Notes: generated by a model from the sequence alone, not told the origin. A stretch of DNA of 64,000 nucleotides from Microbacteriaceae bacterium VKM Ac-2855 (GCA_013204985.1 JABMLG010000001.1:62001-126000); one strand, 5' to 3'. Positions 44,093 through 54,489 are shown, counted from the first letter of the stretch. Numbers and translations are program-made.

Positions 44093-46666
44093 CTAGGAAA
44101 CGTCGTCGTTCGCGAGAACGATCGCTACGGCCAGTGTGTCACCCTCGACGAACGAGAGCGCCGCGATCTTGCCGACAGCGGCGATGTCACCCGCAGCGAG
44201 TTCGAGAGCGGCGAGCTGCTCGGCCGGCGCGGTGATCTCCGCGCTGGCGACGGGTGTCTTCTGCGAGGCCTTCGCATCGGTCTTCGCACGCCGCACCGCC
44301 GTGAGCACGGTCCCGGTCACCGCCAGGACGAACGGATCGCCGGAGAGGTCGGAGCGGCTCGCGTCCGGCCACGGCTGGGTGTGCACCGACGAGTCGTTCG
44401 CCCACGACCAGGTCTCCTCCGCCGCGAACGGGATGAAGGGGGCGAAGAGGCGCAGCAGCACATCGAGCGCGACGTGCAGCGCGGCGGCGGCGGAATCGGA
44501 CGCCGGGCCGTCGGCGGCGTAGGCGCGCTCCTTGACCAGCTCGAGGTAGTCGTCGCAGAAGGTCCAGAAGAACGCCTCGGTCAGCTCGAGGGCGCGCGCG
44601 TGGTCGTAGTTCTCGAGGGCGTTCGTCGCGTCCGCTACAACGGCGTGCAGCGTGGCCATCATCGAGAGATCGAGCGGATGCGTCACCTCCGCGCCCTCGC
44701 TCGCCACGAAGCCGTGGATGAATTTCGCCGCGTTGAGCACCTTGATCGCCAGACGACGGCCGATCTTGATCTGCGTCGGATTCTGCGGGTCGAACGACGC
44801 ATCCGTGCCGAGTCGGGAGGAGGCGGCCCAGTAGCGCACCGCATCCGATCCGTGCTGCACGAGCATGTCGGCGGGAGTGACGACGTTGCCCTTCGACTTC
44901 GACATCTTCTTGCGATCGGGGTCGACGATGAAGCCCGAGATCGTGGCGTTCTTCCACGGCGAACGACCGTCCTCGAGCTGCGAGCGCAGCACGGTCGAGA
45001 ACAGCCACGTGCGAATGATGTCCTGGCCCTGCGGGCGCAGATCGTAGGGCGCGACGAGGTTCCACAGCTCGAGGTCGCGCTCCCAGCCGCCCGCGAGCTG
45101 CGGGGTGAGCGAGGAGGTGGCCCAGGTGTCCATCACATCGAGTTCGCCCTGGAACCCGCCGGGTGCACCGCGCTGCGCCTCGTCGTAGCCGGGGGCCGCA
45201 TCCGACGACGGGTCGACGGGGAGCGAGGCCTCGCTCGGCACGATCGGCTGGTCGAAGATCGGGTTGCCGTCGCCGTCGAGCGGGTACCAGACCGGGATCG
45301 GCACGCCGAAGAAGCGCTGGCGCGAGATCAGCCAGTCTCCCGAGAGGCCGCCGACCCAGTTCTCGTAACGCACCCGCATGAACTCGGGCACGAAGCGGAT
45401 GTCGCGGCCGATCTCCAGCAGGCGCGCCTTCAGCGCGTCGTCGCGGGCACCGTTGGTGACGTACCACTGGCGGGTCGAGACGATTTCGAGCGGCTTGTCA
45501 CCCTTCTCGAAGAACTTCACCGGGTGCGTGATCGGCTTGGGTTCACCGATCATCTCGCCCGACTCCTTCAGCAGCGCGACCACGGCCTGCTTGGCCGAGA
45601 ACACGGTCTTGCCGGCGAGCGCGGCGTACGCCTCGCGGCCGGCCTCCGTCGCGATCGCCGCGGGCGCCTCGGAGATGATGCGGCCGTCGAAGCCGATGAT
45701 CGCGCGGTTGGGCAGATCGAGCTCGCGCCACCAGATCACATCGGTCACGTCGCCGAACGTGCAGATCATCGCGATGCCCGAGCCCTTGTCCTTCTGGGCG
45801 AGGTGGTGGGCGAGCACCGGCACCTCGACGTCGAAGAGCGGGGTGCGCACCGTCGTGCCGAACAGCGGCTGGTAGCGCTCGTCATCCGGATGCGCGACCA
45901 GGGCCACGCACGCGGGCAACAGCTCGGGGCGGGTGGTCTCGATGAAGACGTCCTCGCCGCCATCACGATGGAAGCCGATGCGGTGGTACGCACCGGGCTG
46001 GTCCTTGTCTTCCAGCTCGGCCTGCGCAACCGCGGTGCGGAAGGTGATGTCCCACAGGGTGGGCGCCTGCGCCTGATAGGCCTCGCCGCGAGCGAGGTTG
46101 CGGAGGAACGCGCGCTGCGAGGCGGCCTGCGATTCGTCGCCGATCGTGCGGTAGCTCTGGCTCCAGTCGACCGAGAGGCCCAGCGTGCGCCAGACGTCCT
46201 CGAACTGCTTCTCGTCCTCGACGGTGAGGCGCTCGCAGAGCTCGATGAAATTGCGGCGCGAGATCGGCTTCTGATCGGCGGCCTTCGTGCTCTTGTTGTC
46301 GCCGCCCTCGAACGGCGGCGTGAAGTCGGCCTCGTAGGGGAGCGTCGGGTCGCAGCGCACGCCGTAGTAGTTCTGCACGCGGCGCTCGGTCGGGAGTCCG
46401 TTGTCGTCCCAGCCCATCGGGTAGAAGACGCGCTTGCCCCGCATCCGCTGGAATCGTGCGATGACGTCGGTGTGCGTGTACGAGAACACGTGGCCGATGT
46501 GCAACGAGCCGGAGGCGGTCGGCGGCGGGGTGTCGATCGAGTAGACGTCGTCGCGCTCGATGCCCGTGCGGTCGAACCGGTAGGTGCCGTCCTGCTGCCA
46601 GACGACCCCCCACTTGCCTTCGAGCCCCTCGAGGGCGGGCTTGGCGGGGACGCGGTCGAGTGTCAT
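44093..46666 (-). CDS. valS: Valyl-tRNA synthetase
   Basis: An 857-residue class Ia synthetase. Catalytic HIGH motif at residues 56-59 (SLHIGHVF) and KMSKS at 587-591. The Rossmann domain, the CP1 editing domain between them and the C-terminal anticodon-binding helices are all present, with a short C-terminal arm. The start at 46666 begins MTLDRVPAKPALEG with GGAG upstream; a longer frame extends into the leader and is not credible. CATAGA about 20 bases up may be its -10 box. Confidence 0.96.
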   Translation of the reverse strand: MTLDRVPAKPALEGLEGKWGVVWQQDGTYRFDRTGIERDDVYSIDTPPPTASGSLHIGHVFSYTHTDVIARFQRMRGKRVFYPMGWDDNGLPTERRVQNYYGVRCDPTLPYEADFTPPFEGGDNKSTKAADQKPISRRNFIELCERLTVEDEKQFEDVWRTLGLSVDWSQSYRTIGDESQAASQRAFLRNLARGEAYQAQAPTLWDITFRTAVAQAELEDKDQPGAYHRIGFHRDGGEDVFIETTRPELLPACVALVAHPDDERYQPLFGTTVRTPLFDVEVPVLAHHLAQKDKGSGIAMICTFGDVTDVIWWRELDLPNRAIIGFDGRIISEAPAAIATEAGREAYAALAGKTVFSAKQAVVALLKESGEMIGEPKPITHPVKFFEKGDKPLEIVSTRQWYVTNGARDDALKARLLEIGRDIRFVPEFMRVRYENWVGGLSGDWLISRQRFFGVPIPVWYPLDGDGNPIFDQPIVPSEASLPVDPSSDAAPGYDEAQRGAPGGFQGELDVMDTWATSSLTPQLAGGWERDLELWNLVAPYDLRPQGQDIIRTWLFSTVLRSQLEDGRSPWKNATISGFIVDPDRKKMSKSKGNVVTPADMLVQHGSDAVRYWAASSRLGTDASFDPQNPTQIKIGRRLAIKVLNAAKFIHGFVASEGAEVTHPLDLSMMATLHAVVADATNALENYDHARALELTEAFFWTFCDDYLELVKERAYAADGPASDSAAAALHVALDVLLRLFAPFIPFAAEETWSWANDSSVHTQPWPDASRSDLSGDPFVLAVTGTVLTAVRRAKTDAKASQKTPVASAEITAPAEQLAALELAAGDIAAVGKIAALSFVEGDTLAVAIVLANDDVS

Positions 46667-46868
46667 GGCTGCTCCGGTTCTATGGGCGGCACCGTGTCGG
46701 TGGTGAGGTGCCTGGATGGTGGCCTGGGCCGTCGTCCATGCTACCCGCACGGGGCGCGGCCGAGCGTGTCGCGTGCTGCCGCTGGTGCTGGTACCCGCCC
46801 GCACCGCGATCGGACGCGCGGAGCGGATCGGGCGGCGGTATCCGCTGTGCGGGGCGCGCCGTGCGGCG

Positions 46869-47480
46869 TCAGCCCAGGGCGCTCGCGAATCCGTCGCGCA
46901 CCGGGGCCACGGCTTCCGCGAGGTACGGAACCAGTGCGCCGCGGGTCGTTCCCGCCGCCGCCCACGCCTGCACCGCGGCGACCGAGGCGCCGATCGCCGC
47001 GTAGGCGATCGAGCGCGGCAGCAGAGCGGGCAGCGGATGCGCGCTGTGCGACTGCACGAAGGTCTCGATGATGGTGGCCTGCCTGGTCAGCCTGGTCAGA
47101 GCGGATGCCTGCAGCTCGTGCACGCTGCCGACGAGCTCGGTCTGGGTCAGCGCCCAGGGCACAGCGGCAGGGCCGAATCCGGCGCCGACCTCGAGGATCG
47201 CGTTGTAGAGCGCGTCCATCACCGGCTGATCGATCGGGGCTGCCTCGAGCGCGGGTGAGAGCGCCTCGAGGCGCTCGTCGAGCGAGACCCAGAACACGTC
47301 GCTCTTCGACGTGAAGTAGTTGAAGAAGGTGTTCCGCGAGACGCCGGCTCGCTGTGCGATCTGCTCGATCGTCGTGCCGGCGTAGCTCTGCTCGATGAAC
47401 AGGTCGAAAGCGGCGTCCTCGAGCATCGCTTTGGACGAGGCTCGCGGGCGTCCGCGGCCGCTTGCGCCGATCATCCGCAC
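46869..47480 (-). CDS. TetR/AcrR-family transcriptional regulator
   Basis: A 203-residue repressor. The helix-turn-helix TTIEQIAQRAGVSRNTFFNYFTSKSDVFW lies in residues 36-64, and the rest is a helical ligand domain with no recognised ligand motif. GTG 47480 (GGAGAGA five bases up) or ATG 47474. Divergent from the ileS T-box leader; the 200-base gap to valS holds no gene that I can see. Targets unknown. Confidence 0.88.
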   Translation of the reverse strand: MRMIGASGRGRPRASSKAMLEDAAFDLFIEQSYAGTTIEQIAQRAGVSRNTFFNYFTSKSDVFWVSLDERLEALSPALEAAPIDQPVMDALYNAILEVGAGFGPAAVPWALTQTELVGSVHELQASALTRLTRQATIIETFVQSHSAHPLPALLPRSIAYAAIGASVAAVQAWAAAGTTRGALVPYLAEAVAPVRDGFASALG

Positions 47481-47513
47481 TTCTCTCTCCGAGACCAGGC
47501 GGCCCCGAGGCGC

Positions 47514-47519
47514 TACGAT
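47514..47519 (+). promoter_or_regulatory. Candidate -10 box of the ileS leader
   Basis: TACGAT lies just before the T-box Stem I. The -35 position reads GAGACC, a weak match. Confidence 0.35.
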
Positions 47520-47529
47520 AGTGCCTCAA

Positions 47530-47735
47530 CGACATCGACCCGGTCATCACCGGTGAGTCTCCGGAAGAACGGCGAGGCCCGCGAGGGAAGCGCTCAATAG
47601 AACCGGGCGGGTGCGGCCCGTCACAGCCGGAACGAGTGGGTGCGCCTCCGGGCGTTCCAAGCGAGGTGGTACCGCGAACTGCGCCGAACGGCCAGGGCGT
47701 CCTCGTGCAGGAACCAGGAATCCCCAGGAGACCGC
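47530..47735 (+). promoter_or_regulatory. T-box riboswitch of ileS, ultrashort Stem I type
   Basis: The T-box core GCGAGGTGGTACCGCG is at 47661-47676. A very short Stem I (CCGGTCATCACCGG, 47540-47553) displays the isoleucine codon ATC at 47545-47547 as specifier, followed by the GAACGGCGAGG linker. This matches the actinobacterial ileS T-boxes that bind uncharged tRNA-Ile and act on translation. The ileS Shine-Dalgarno AGGAG (47726-47730) lies in the downstream region that can be sequestered; no U-run terminator is present. Confidence 0.9.
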
Positions 47736-47737
47736 TC

Positions 47738-50700
47738 GTGAGCTACCCCCTCGACTCGCCCGCCACCACCGCCGTGCCTACCGACAACGCTGGGCCGATC
47801 CACAACGCTGGGCCGACCGATGCGGCCGCACCCGGCGCCGCCTTCGGCGTCGTCGCTTCGCCGCGCTTCCCCGAGATCGAGGACGGCGTCCTCGGGTATT
47901 GGGCGCAGGACGGCACCTTCCAAGCCTCGATCGACCAGCGCGAGGGCGCTCCCGAGTGGGTCTTTTACGACGGCCCGCCGTTCGCGAACGGCCTGCCCCA
48001 CTACGGCCACCTGCTGACGGGCTACGCGAAGGACCTCTTCCCCCGGTTCCAGACCATGCGCGGCAAGCAGGTGCATCGTCGATTCGGTTGGGACACGCAC
48101 GGGCTGCCCGCAGAACTCGAGGCGGAGCGGCAGCTCGGCATCACGGACAAGGCGCAGATCGAGGAGATGGGTCTCGCCGCCTTCAACGCTGCTGCGAAGG
48201 CCTCCGTGCTGCGCTACACGGGCGAGTGGCAGGAGTACGTCACCCGCCAGGCCCGCTGGGTCGACTTCGAGAACGACTACAAGACGCTCGACGTCACCTT
48301 CATGGAGTCGGTGCTGTGGGCCTTCAAGGAGCTCTACGACAAGGGGCTCGCGTACGAGGGCTTCCGCGTGCTGCCCTACTGCTGGCGCGACCAGACGCCG
48401 TTGTCGAACCATGAGCTGCGGATGGACGACGACGTCTACAAGATGCGGCAGGACCAGACCGTCACCGTGACCTTCCCGCTGGTGGGGGAGAAGGCCGAGG
48501 CTCTGGGTCTCACCGCCGTGCGCGCGCTCGCGTGGACGACCACGCCGTGGACGCTGCCGACGAATCTCGCTCTCGCCGTCGGGCCCGAGATCTCCTACGT
48601 CGTGGTACCGGCCGGGCCTCATGGCGCGGCCGATGGTCGCGGAGAGCCGGAGGACCTCGAGCTCGCCGCCGAGTATCTGATCGCGCAGGACCTGCTCGGG
48701 AACTACGCGAAGGACCTCGGGTACGACGACGCCGCATCCGCTCAGGCCGCGGTGAGCCGCACCGTGCTCGGCGCCGAGCTCGACGGAGTCGCCTACGACC
48801 GTCTCTGGGACTACTACGCCGATACGGAGACCTGGGGTACCGAGAACGCGTGGCGCTTCGTTCTGGCCGATTACGTCACCACGTCCGACGGCACCGGCAT
48901 CGTCCACCAGGCACCGGCCTACGGCGAGGACGACCAGAAGATCTGCGAGGCCAACGGAATCCCCGTGATCATCTCGGTCGACGATGGCGGACGCTTCCTG
49001 CCGAACATCGCCGAGGTCGCGGGGCTGCAGGTGTTCGACGCGAACAAGCCGCTGACGCAGATGCTGCGCGCCGAGCACAGACTTCTGCGTCAGGCCAGCT
49101 ACGAGCACTCGTACCCGCACTGCTGGCGGTGCCGCAATCCGCTGATCTACAAGGCCGTCTCGAGCTGGTTCGTGCGCGTCACCGAGTTCCGCGACCGGAT
49201 GGAGGAGCTCAATCAGGAGATCACCTGGGTTCCCGAGAACGTCAAGGACGGCCAGTTCGGCAAGTGGCTGGCCGGTGCGCGTGATTGGTCGATCAGCCGC
49301 AACCGCTACTTCGGTTCGCCGATCCCCGTGTGGAAGAGCGACGATCCGAGCTACCCCCGCATCGACGTCTACGGCTCGCTCGCCGAGATCGAGCGCGACT
49401 TCGGCACCCTGCCACGCGATGCCGACGGGAACGTCGACCTGCACCGCCCCTTCGTCGACGAGATCACCCGGCCCAACCCCGACGACCCGTCCGGGCGGTC
49501 GACCATGCGCCGGATCACCGATGTCTTCGACGTCTGGTTCGACTCCGGATCGATGCCGTTCGCGCAGGTGCACTACCCGTTCGAGAACCAGGAGTGGTTC
49601 GCCGGCCACCACCCGGCCGACTTCATCGTCGAGTACATCGGGCAGACACGCGGCTGGTTCTACGTCATGCACGTGCTCTCGACCGCCCTGTTCGATCGGC
49701 CCGCGTACAAGAACGTGGTGAGCCACGGGATCGTGCTGGGCAACGACGGTCAGAAGATGTCGAAGTCGTTGCGGAACTACCCCGATGTCAGCGAGGTGTT
49801 CGAGCGCGACGGATCCGACGCGATGCGCTGGTTCCTGATGTCGAGCCCGGTGCTGCGCGGCGGCAATCTCGTGGTCACGGAAGAGGGCATCCGCGAGGGT
49901 GTGCGGCAGATGCTGCTGCCCCTGTGGAACACGTGGTACTTCTTCTCGACCTACGCGAACGCCGACGGCTACGAGGCGGTTCGTCGCACGGACTCGGCGA
50001 ATGTGCTCGACCGCTATCTCCTCGCCAAGACGCACGACCTGATCGAAGACGTCACCGCCGACCTGGAGGCGCTCGATTCGACACTGGCTGCCGCCAAGCT
50101 CCGCGACTTCGCGGATGTGCTGACCAACTGGTACGTGCGCCGCTCGCGTGATCGCTTCTGGGGCGGCGTCGAGACCGCCGGCACCGAGGCGTTCGACACG
50201 CTCTACACCGTGCTCGAGACCCTGTGCCGGGTTGCCGCTCCGCTGCTGCCGCTGGTCACCGAGAACGTGTGGCAGGGGTTGACGGGCGGCCGCAGCGTGC
50301 ACCTCTCCGACTGGCCGGATGCAGGGGAGTTCCCCACCGATCACGAGCTGGTCGCCGCAATGGACTCCGTGCGCTCCATCTCCTCCACCGCCCTGTCGCT
50401 GCGTAAGCAGGCTGGCAAACGCGTTCGTCTGCCCTTGGCCGGACTCACCGTCGTGACCGCGAACGCGACCGCGCTGGCTCCGTTCGAGTCGATCCTCCGT
50501 GACGAATTGAACGTCAAGGCGGTGAGCCTCGTACCGCTGGTGGAATCCAGCGCGACCGACTACGGCATCACCTCCAAGCTCACCGTGAACGCCCGCGCCG
50601 CGGGCCCTCGCTTGGGCAAAGGCGTGCAAACGGTCATCAAGGCGGCGAAGGCCGGCGACTGGAGCGAGGTCGACGGCGTCGTCACGGCCGGTGGTGTGGA

Positions 50701-51154
50701 ACTCAGCGAGGGCGAGTACGAGCTGGTGCTCGAGGTCGTCTCCGGTGACGACGCGGCCGAGCGCGCGCTCGCGCTGCTCGCGGGCGGCGGCTTCGTGCTG
50801 CTCGACACGGCCACCACCCCCGAGCTCGAAGCCGAGGGCCTGGCGCGCGACGTCGTCCGAGCGATCCAGGACACCCGCAAGTCCGCAGGTCTCGACGTGA
50901 GCGACCGCATCCGCCTGTCGTTGCGCTTCGAATCCGACGCCGATGCCGAGGCTGTGGAGCGCGCGGCCGGTGTCGACGTCGCCGGTGACACGCTCGCCGT
51001 CGCGGCGCAGATCGTCGGCGGAGGCTCCGGGCGCCACGCGGATGAGGATGCGAGCACCGAGCTGCCGAATACCGCATTCGTCCGCGAGTTCGCGACCGGC
51101 ACCTACGCCAACACGGGGACCTTCTGGGTCGGAGTGGAGAAGATCGATGCCTGA
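47738..51154 (+). CDS. ileS: Isoleucyl-tRNA synthetase
   Basis: An 1138-residue class Ia synthetase. The HIGH-type motif PHYGH has His88 and His91, KMSKS is at 673-677, with the CP1 editing domain between. The size, the C-terminal extension and the PHYGH form are those of the eukaryote-like (type 2) IleS, which tends to tolerate mupirocin. The N-terminal 35 residues contain a duplicated NAGP segment and are probably disordered. GTG start under T-box control; the stop overlaps folC. Confidence 0.96.
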   Translation: MSYPLDSPATTAVPTDNAGPIHNAGPTDAAAPGAAFGVVASPRFPEIEDGVLGYWAQDGTFQASIDQREGAPEWVFYDGPPFANGLPHYGHLLTGYAKDLFPRFQTMRGKQVHRRFGWDTHGLPAELEAERQLGITDKAQIEEMGLAAFNAAAKASVLRYTGEWQEYVTRQARWVDFENDYKTLDVTFMESVLWAFKELYDKGLAYEGFRVLPYCWRDQTPLSNHELRMDDDVYKMRQDQTVTVTFPLVGEKAEALGLTAVRALAWTTTPWTLPTNLALAVGPEISYVVVPAGPHGAADGRGEPEDLELAAEYLIAQDLLGNYAKDLGYDDAASAQAAVSRTVLGAELDGVAYDRLWDYYADTETWGTENAWRFVLADYVTTSDGTGIVHQAPAYGEDDQKICEANGIPVIISVDDGGRFLPNIAEVAGLQVFDANKPLTQMLRAEHRLLRQASYEHSYPHCWRCRNPLIYKAVSSWFVRVTEFRDRMEELNQEITWVPENVKDGQFGKWLAGARDWSISRNRYFGSPIPVWKSDDPSYPRIDVYGSLAEIERDFGTLPRDADGNVDLHRPFVDEITRPNPDDPSGRSTMRRITDVFDVWFDSGSMPFAQVHYPFENQEWFAGHHPADFIVEYIGQTRGWFYVMHVLSTALFDRPAYKNVVSHGIVLGNDGQKMSKSLRNYPDVSEVFERDGSDAMRWFLMSSPVLRGGNLVVTEEGIREGVRQMLLPLWNTWYFFSTYANADGYEAVRRTDSANVLDRYLLAKTHDLIEDVTADLEALDSTLAAAKLRDFADVLTNWYVRRSRDRFWGGVETAGTEAFDTLYTVLETLCRVAAPLLPLVTENVWQGLTGGRSVHLSDWPDAGEFPTDHELVAAMDSVRSISSTALSLRKQAGKRVRLPLAGLTVVTANATALAPFESILRDELNVKAVSLVPLVESSATDYGITSKLTVNARAAGPRLGKGVQTVIKAAKAGDWSEVDGVVTAGGVELSEGEYELVLEVVSGDDAAERALALLAGGGFVLLDTATTPELEAEGLARDVVRAIQDTRKSAGLDVSDRIRLSLRFESDADAEAVERAAGVDVAGDTLAVAAQIVGGGSGRHADEDASTELPNTAFVREFATGTYANTGTFWVGVEKIDA

Positions 51155-52517
51155 GACACCGGAAGCCGGTGCGTTCCGAGAGGCCGCGGAGGCCGTCTAC
51201 GCCGAGCTGCTCGAACGTCTCGGTGAGGCGAACGTCCGGCCTCGTCTTGCGCCGACTCGACGGGCCGTCGAGATCCTCGGCGACCCGCAGCGGGCCTACC
51301 CGATCATCCAGATCGCCGGCACCAACGGCAAGACCAGCACGAGCCGGATGATCGAGAGCCTGCTCCGCGCCCACGGGCTCCGCGTCGGGCTCTTCACCAG
51401 CCCTCACCTCGAGCGGTTCAACGAACGCATCGTCATCGACGGCGAGCCGATCAGTGATGAGGCTCTGGTGGCGAACTGGGCGGACATCCGCCCCTACGTC
51501 CAGATGACGGATGCGGAGCTCGCCGAGCAGGACGAGCCGCCATTGACCTACTTCGAGGTGATCACCGTGCTCGCGTACGCCAGTTTCGCGGACGCCCCCG
51601 TGGACGTCGCGGTGATCGAGGTGGGGATGGGCGGCGAATGGGACTCGACCAACGTCGCCGACGCCACGGTCGCCGTGTTAACGCCCATCGCGCTCGATCA
51701 CACGCAGCGGCTCGGCTCGACGATCGAAGTGATCGCCAGAACGAAGTCCGGCATCGTCAAGCCGCTCGCGAGCGTGGTCTCGGCGAAGCAGACCCCGGAG
51801 GCGGAAGCGGTACTCCGCGCCGCCGCCGCTGCCACGGAATCGACTCTCGTGATCGAAGGGTCCGACTTCGAGGTGGTCTCGACGACGGTCGCCGTGGGCG
51901 GTCAGCTCGCGACGATCCGTGGTCTCGCCCGGCCCTACGCCGAGTTGCTGCTGCCGTTCTTCGGTGACCATCAGGCCGAGAACGCCGCCGTCGCGATCGC
52001 GGCGGTGGAGTCGTTCATCGGCGGCGGCAGCCAGGAGCTGACCGGCGACGTCCTCGACGAGGGTTTCGCCCAGGCGACGTCGCCCGGGCGGCTCCAGGTC
52101 ATCGGAATCGCGCCGCGGACGATCGTCGACGCGGCGCACAACCCGCACGGGGCAGCCTCCTTGCGTGACGCCCTCGACCGGTACTTCGACTTCGACCGGG
52201 TCACCGCGGTGGTGGGCATCCTCGCCGACAAGGACGCCGAGGGGATCCTGCGTGCCTTGCAGCCGGCCGTCGACGAGATCATCGTCACCGCCGCGCCGTC
52301 GGAGCGCTCCTTGCCGGTGGACGAACTGGCGACTCTCGCGCGGACGATCTTCGGCGACGACAACGTCCGCGCCGCCGCCGATACCGACGGCGCGCTGACA
52401 GCCGGACGTCTGCTCGCGGCCAAGACCGAGAAGGGCGCGCTGCTGATTACGGGCTCGATCACCCTCGTCGGCCACGCGATCACCGTCGCCCGGGAGCAGT
52501 CGTGGCTGGGCGCCTGA
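51147..52517 (+). CDS. folC: Folylpolyglutamate/dihydrofolate synthase
   Basis: A 456-residue Mur-ligase-fold enzyme that adds glutamate to folates and may also make dihydrofolate. P-loop AGTNGKTS at residues 57-64 and [14 protein letters not shown] just after are diagnostic of FolC. The C-terminal domain carries TVVD-like folate and glutamate residues ([11 protein letters not shown]). The start overlaps the ileS stop by 8 bases and its end overlaps the DUF4233 gene, so expression follows the ileS T-box. Confidence 0.95.
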   Translation: MPETPEAGAFREAAEAVYAELLERLGEANVRPRLAPTRRAVEILGDPQRAYPIIQIAGTNGKTSTSRMIESLLRAHGLRVGLFTSPHLERFNERIVIDGEPISDEALVANWADIRPYVQMTDAELAEQDEPPLTYFEVITVLAYASFADAPVDVAVIEVGMGGEWDSTNVADATVAVLTPIALDHTQRLGSTIEVIARTKSGIVKPLASVVSAKQTPEAEAVLRAAAAATESTLVIEGSDFEVVSTTVAVGGQLATIRGLARPYAELLLPFFGDHQAENAAVAIAAVESFIGGGSQELTGDVLDEGFAQATSPGRLQVIGIAPRTIVDAAHNPHGAASLRDALDRYFDFDRVTAVVGILADKDAEGILRALQPAVDEIIVTAAPSERSLPVDELATLARTIFGDDNVRAAADTDGALTAGRLLAAKTEKGALLITGSITLVGHAITVAREQSWLGA

Positions 52518-52915
52518 GAACGGGGGCGGCCCGTTCGGGGCCGCGCAGCGTCCGCCAGAGCCTCGCGTCGATCACCCTCGGGTTCGAGTCGATCGTGATG
52601 TTCCTCGCCGCGCTGGTGACCTTCGGGCTGAAGGCGACGTCTCCGCTGATCGCCCTCGGTGGCGGAGCGGTGGTGTGCCTCGCCCTGGTCGCTGCCGTGG
52701 GTCTGTTGCGCAGCCGCTACGGGTACGTGTTCGGCTGGGTGCTGCAGTTCGTTATCGTTGCAACCGGCGTGTTCGTGCCGATCATGTTCCTGATCGGCGC
52801 CGCTTTCGTCGCTCTGTGGACGTATTGCATGGTGACTGGAGCCCGTCTGGACGCCGAGACCGCCCGGCATCTCGCCGCGAACACCGAACAGCCACCTACT
52901 GAGGGAGACCACTAA
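52502..52915 (+). CDS. DUF4233 membrane protein
   Basis: A 137-residue protein with about four transmembrane helices (SIVMFLAALVTFGL, GGGAVVCLALVAAVGLL, VFGWVLQFVIVATGVFV, LIGAAFVALWTYCM). This is DUF4233, found between folC and ndk across actinobacteria (Rv2446c position), role unknown. GTG start inside the end of folC (16-base overlap) indicates coupling. Confidence 0.85.
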   Translation: MAGRLRTGAARSGPRSVRQSLASITLGFESIVMFLAALVTFGLKATSPLIALGGGAVVCLALVAAVGLLRSRYGYVFGWVLQFVIVATGVFVPIMFLIGAAFVALWTYCMVTGARLDAETARHLAANTEQPPTEGDH

Positions 52916-52918
52916 ACC

Positions 52919-53332
52919 ATGGCCATCCAGGAGACACTCGTCCTCGTCAAGCCCGACGGCGTCGCTCGCAACCTGACCGGCGAGATCCTGCGCCGGATCG
53001 AGGCGAAGGGCTACTCGCTCGTCGACATCAAGCTCGTCGAAGCCGATCGCGATCTGCTTTCCCAGCACTACGAGGAGCACATCGGCAAGCCGTTCTACGA
53101 GCCGCTCGTCGAATTCATGGAGAGTGGCCCCGTGGTCGCGATCCGCGTCGCGGGCGACCGCGTGATCGAGGGTTTCCGCGCTCTCGCCGGCACCACCGAC
53201 CCGACCACCGCCGCGCCCGGCACCATCCGCGGCGACCTCGGCCGCGACTGGGGCCTCAAGGTGCAGCAGAATCTCGTGCACGGCTCCGATTCGCCCGAGT
53301 CCGCCGCCCGCGAACTCGGTCTGTGGTTCTGA
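52919..53332 (+). CDS. ndk: Nucleoside-diphosphate kinase
   Basis: A 137-residue hexameric kinase equalising NTP pools. The phosphohistidine is His121 in NLVHGSDS. VLVKPDGV near the N-terminus and the Kpn-loop region (TIRGDLG) are intact. GGGAGACC precedes the ATG. It ends the ileS-folC-DUF4233-ndk run. Confidence 0.97.
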   Translation: MAIQETLVLVKPDGVARNLTGEILRRIEAKGYSLVDIKLVEADRDLLSQHYEEHIGKPFYEPLVEFMESGPVVAIRVAGDRVIEGFRALAGTTDPTTAAPGTIRGDLGRDWGLKVQQNLVHGSDSPESAARELGLWF

Positions 53333-53498
53333 TCTCCTCGTTCCTCGTTGATCAGAATGCAGTCGGCTCGATGCCGGTGCCGGTCGTGCAGGGCGGCCCG
53401 CGTTCGGCCATGACGATTCGCTGAAGCGAATCGCCGGTGAGCTGTGCGCGGAGACGGTCGCCTTCGCGTGAGAGTCGCGTCCCGATCCCACCGGTCCT

Positions 53499-53534
53499 CA
53501 CTCCTTCCCGCCGCGTCGGGTGGGAGGGAGTGCG
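53499..53534. terminator. Hairpin between ndk and the VKOR gene
   Basis: CACTCCTTCCCGCC pairs imperfectly with GGGTGGGAGGGAGTG. A second perfect 8-bp hairpin (CGATTCGC, TGAA loop, 53414-53433) lies upstream. Either could end the convergent transcripts; neither has a clean T-run. Confidence 0.5.
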
Positions 53535-53554
53535 GACTCCCGTGGACCTTCGCG

Positions 53555-54154
53555 TCAGAGGTAACTCAACACGTCCAGTCGCACCTGGGCGATGACGGCG
53601 ATCGCGAGGTAGCACGCGACCGTGATGAACGGGATCCAGCCGTACGCGGCGCCGGAGATCCGTCGGATCCGTTCGGAGGCGGGGATCGCGCCCTCGCGGA
53701 GGTTGCGCAGTGTCACGAGCCAGAACAGCGGGATCGTCACGGACCAGGTGAGCATGCACCACGGGCACAGTGTGCCGAGGACGAAGATGCTCTGCGAGAT
53801 GAGCCAGATCACGAAGACCAGAGCCGCGGCGACGCCGGCGTTGAACGCGAGCCAGAACCACCGGTCGAAGCGTGCTCCTGCGAGAAGCGCGGCGCCGACG
53901 ACCATCGGCGCCACCCAACCCGTCACGCCGAGGATCGGGTTCGGGAAGCCGAAGAGAGCACCCTGCGGCGAGTCGAGATTGGCGCTGCACTGCACGAGTA
54001 GCGAGAAGTCGCAGCTGAGCGCCGCGCCCGGGTTGCTCAGGGCCTCGAACTTGTCCACCGTCAGCGTGAACGCGGCGAACCAGCCGATCGCGCCGAGCAG
54101 GATGAGGATCGCGGCGAAGGCGACGGGGCGTTTCCGGGCGGGGTCGAGAGGCAC
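53555..54154 (-). CDS. Vitamin K epoxide reductase-family membrane oxidoreductase
   Basis: A 199-residue protein with four or five transmembrane helices. The redox motif LCPWC has Cys130 and Cys133, and the extra-membrane pair Cys48/Cys56 (SCDFSLLVQC) completes the VKOR set. It reoxidises DsbA-like exported oxidases using quinone. The GTG at 54154 is fixed by GATAAT ending six bases before it (leaderless). It is divergent from rne; no dsbA partner is adjacent. Confidence 0.92.
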   Translation of the reverse strand: MPLDPARKRPVAFAAILILLGAIGWFAAFTLTVDKFEALSNPGAALSCDFSLLVQCSANLDSPQGALFGFPNPILGVTGWVAPMVVGAALLAGARFDRWFWLAFNAGVAAALVFVIWLISQSIFVLGTLCPWCMLTWSVTIPLFWLVTLRNLREGAIPASERIRRISGAAYGWIPFITVACYLAIAVIAQVRLDVLSYL

Positions 54155-54160
54155 CGGGGG

Positions 54161-54207
54161 ATTATCGCACGGCGTCGAACAGGGCCTCTGGGAATGCGTG
54201 CGATAAT
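54161..54207. promoter_or_regulatory. Mirror-image divergent -10 boxes (VKOR and rne)
   Basis: ATTATCGCACG (54161-54171) and CGTGCGATAAT (54197-54207) are a perfect 11-bp inverted repeat. Each arm contains GATAAT preceded by TGC (an extended -10), one on each strand facing outward. The minus-strand copy starts the leaderless VKOR message; the plus-strand copy would start a 280-base rne leader. Confidence 0.6.
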
Positions 54208-54489
54208 CGGAGGAGTCGACTCGAGCCACGGCCGGGACGACGCCCAAGAAGGTTTACCGGGCACGCACCGGGCCACAGCCGATCACCTGCATTCCGCGAC
54301 TGGATGCGAACGATCGAACGTGTCGGATAGTCAGTTCCGAGAGTACGTGCCCAGGCCGACCTCGCGATGAACGCGAGGTGGCCGCAGGGCGCACAGGATT
54401 CGCGGACGGCCGCAGGCGGTCGGGTCGCACGAGGAGAGCATCCGGGTTGTAGGGCGCGGCAGACCACCCGGTCGAGGAGTGCACCAGGA
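54208..54489 (+). other. Long 5' leader of rne
   Basis: About 280 bases without a credible gene between the divergent promoter and the rne start. It is rich in short GC stems. In other bacteria RNase E controls its own mRNA through a structured leader; that is a possible role here, but I see no known motif. Confidence 0.4.

Noticed and set aside
43601-47071. A 1156-codon plus-strand open frame across valS
   Set aside because: Shadow of valS codon bias; it also crosses two other minus-strand genes and has no recognisable domain.
47621-51037. A 1138-codon open frame antisense to ileS
   Set aside because: It mirrors ileS in a GC-rich genome, has no start signal and Arg/Asp/His-rich low-quality composition; ileS carries HIGH and KMSKS motifs and a T-box.
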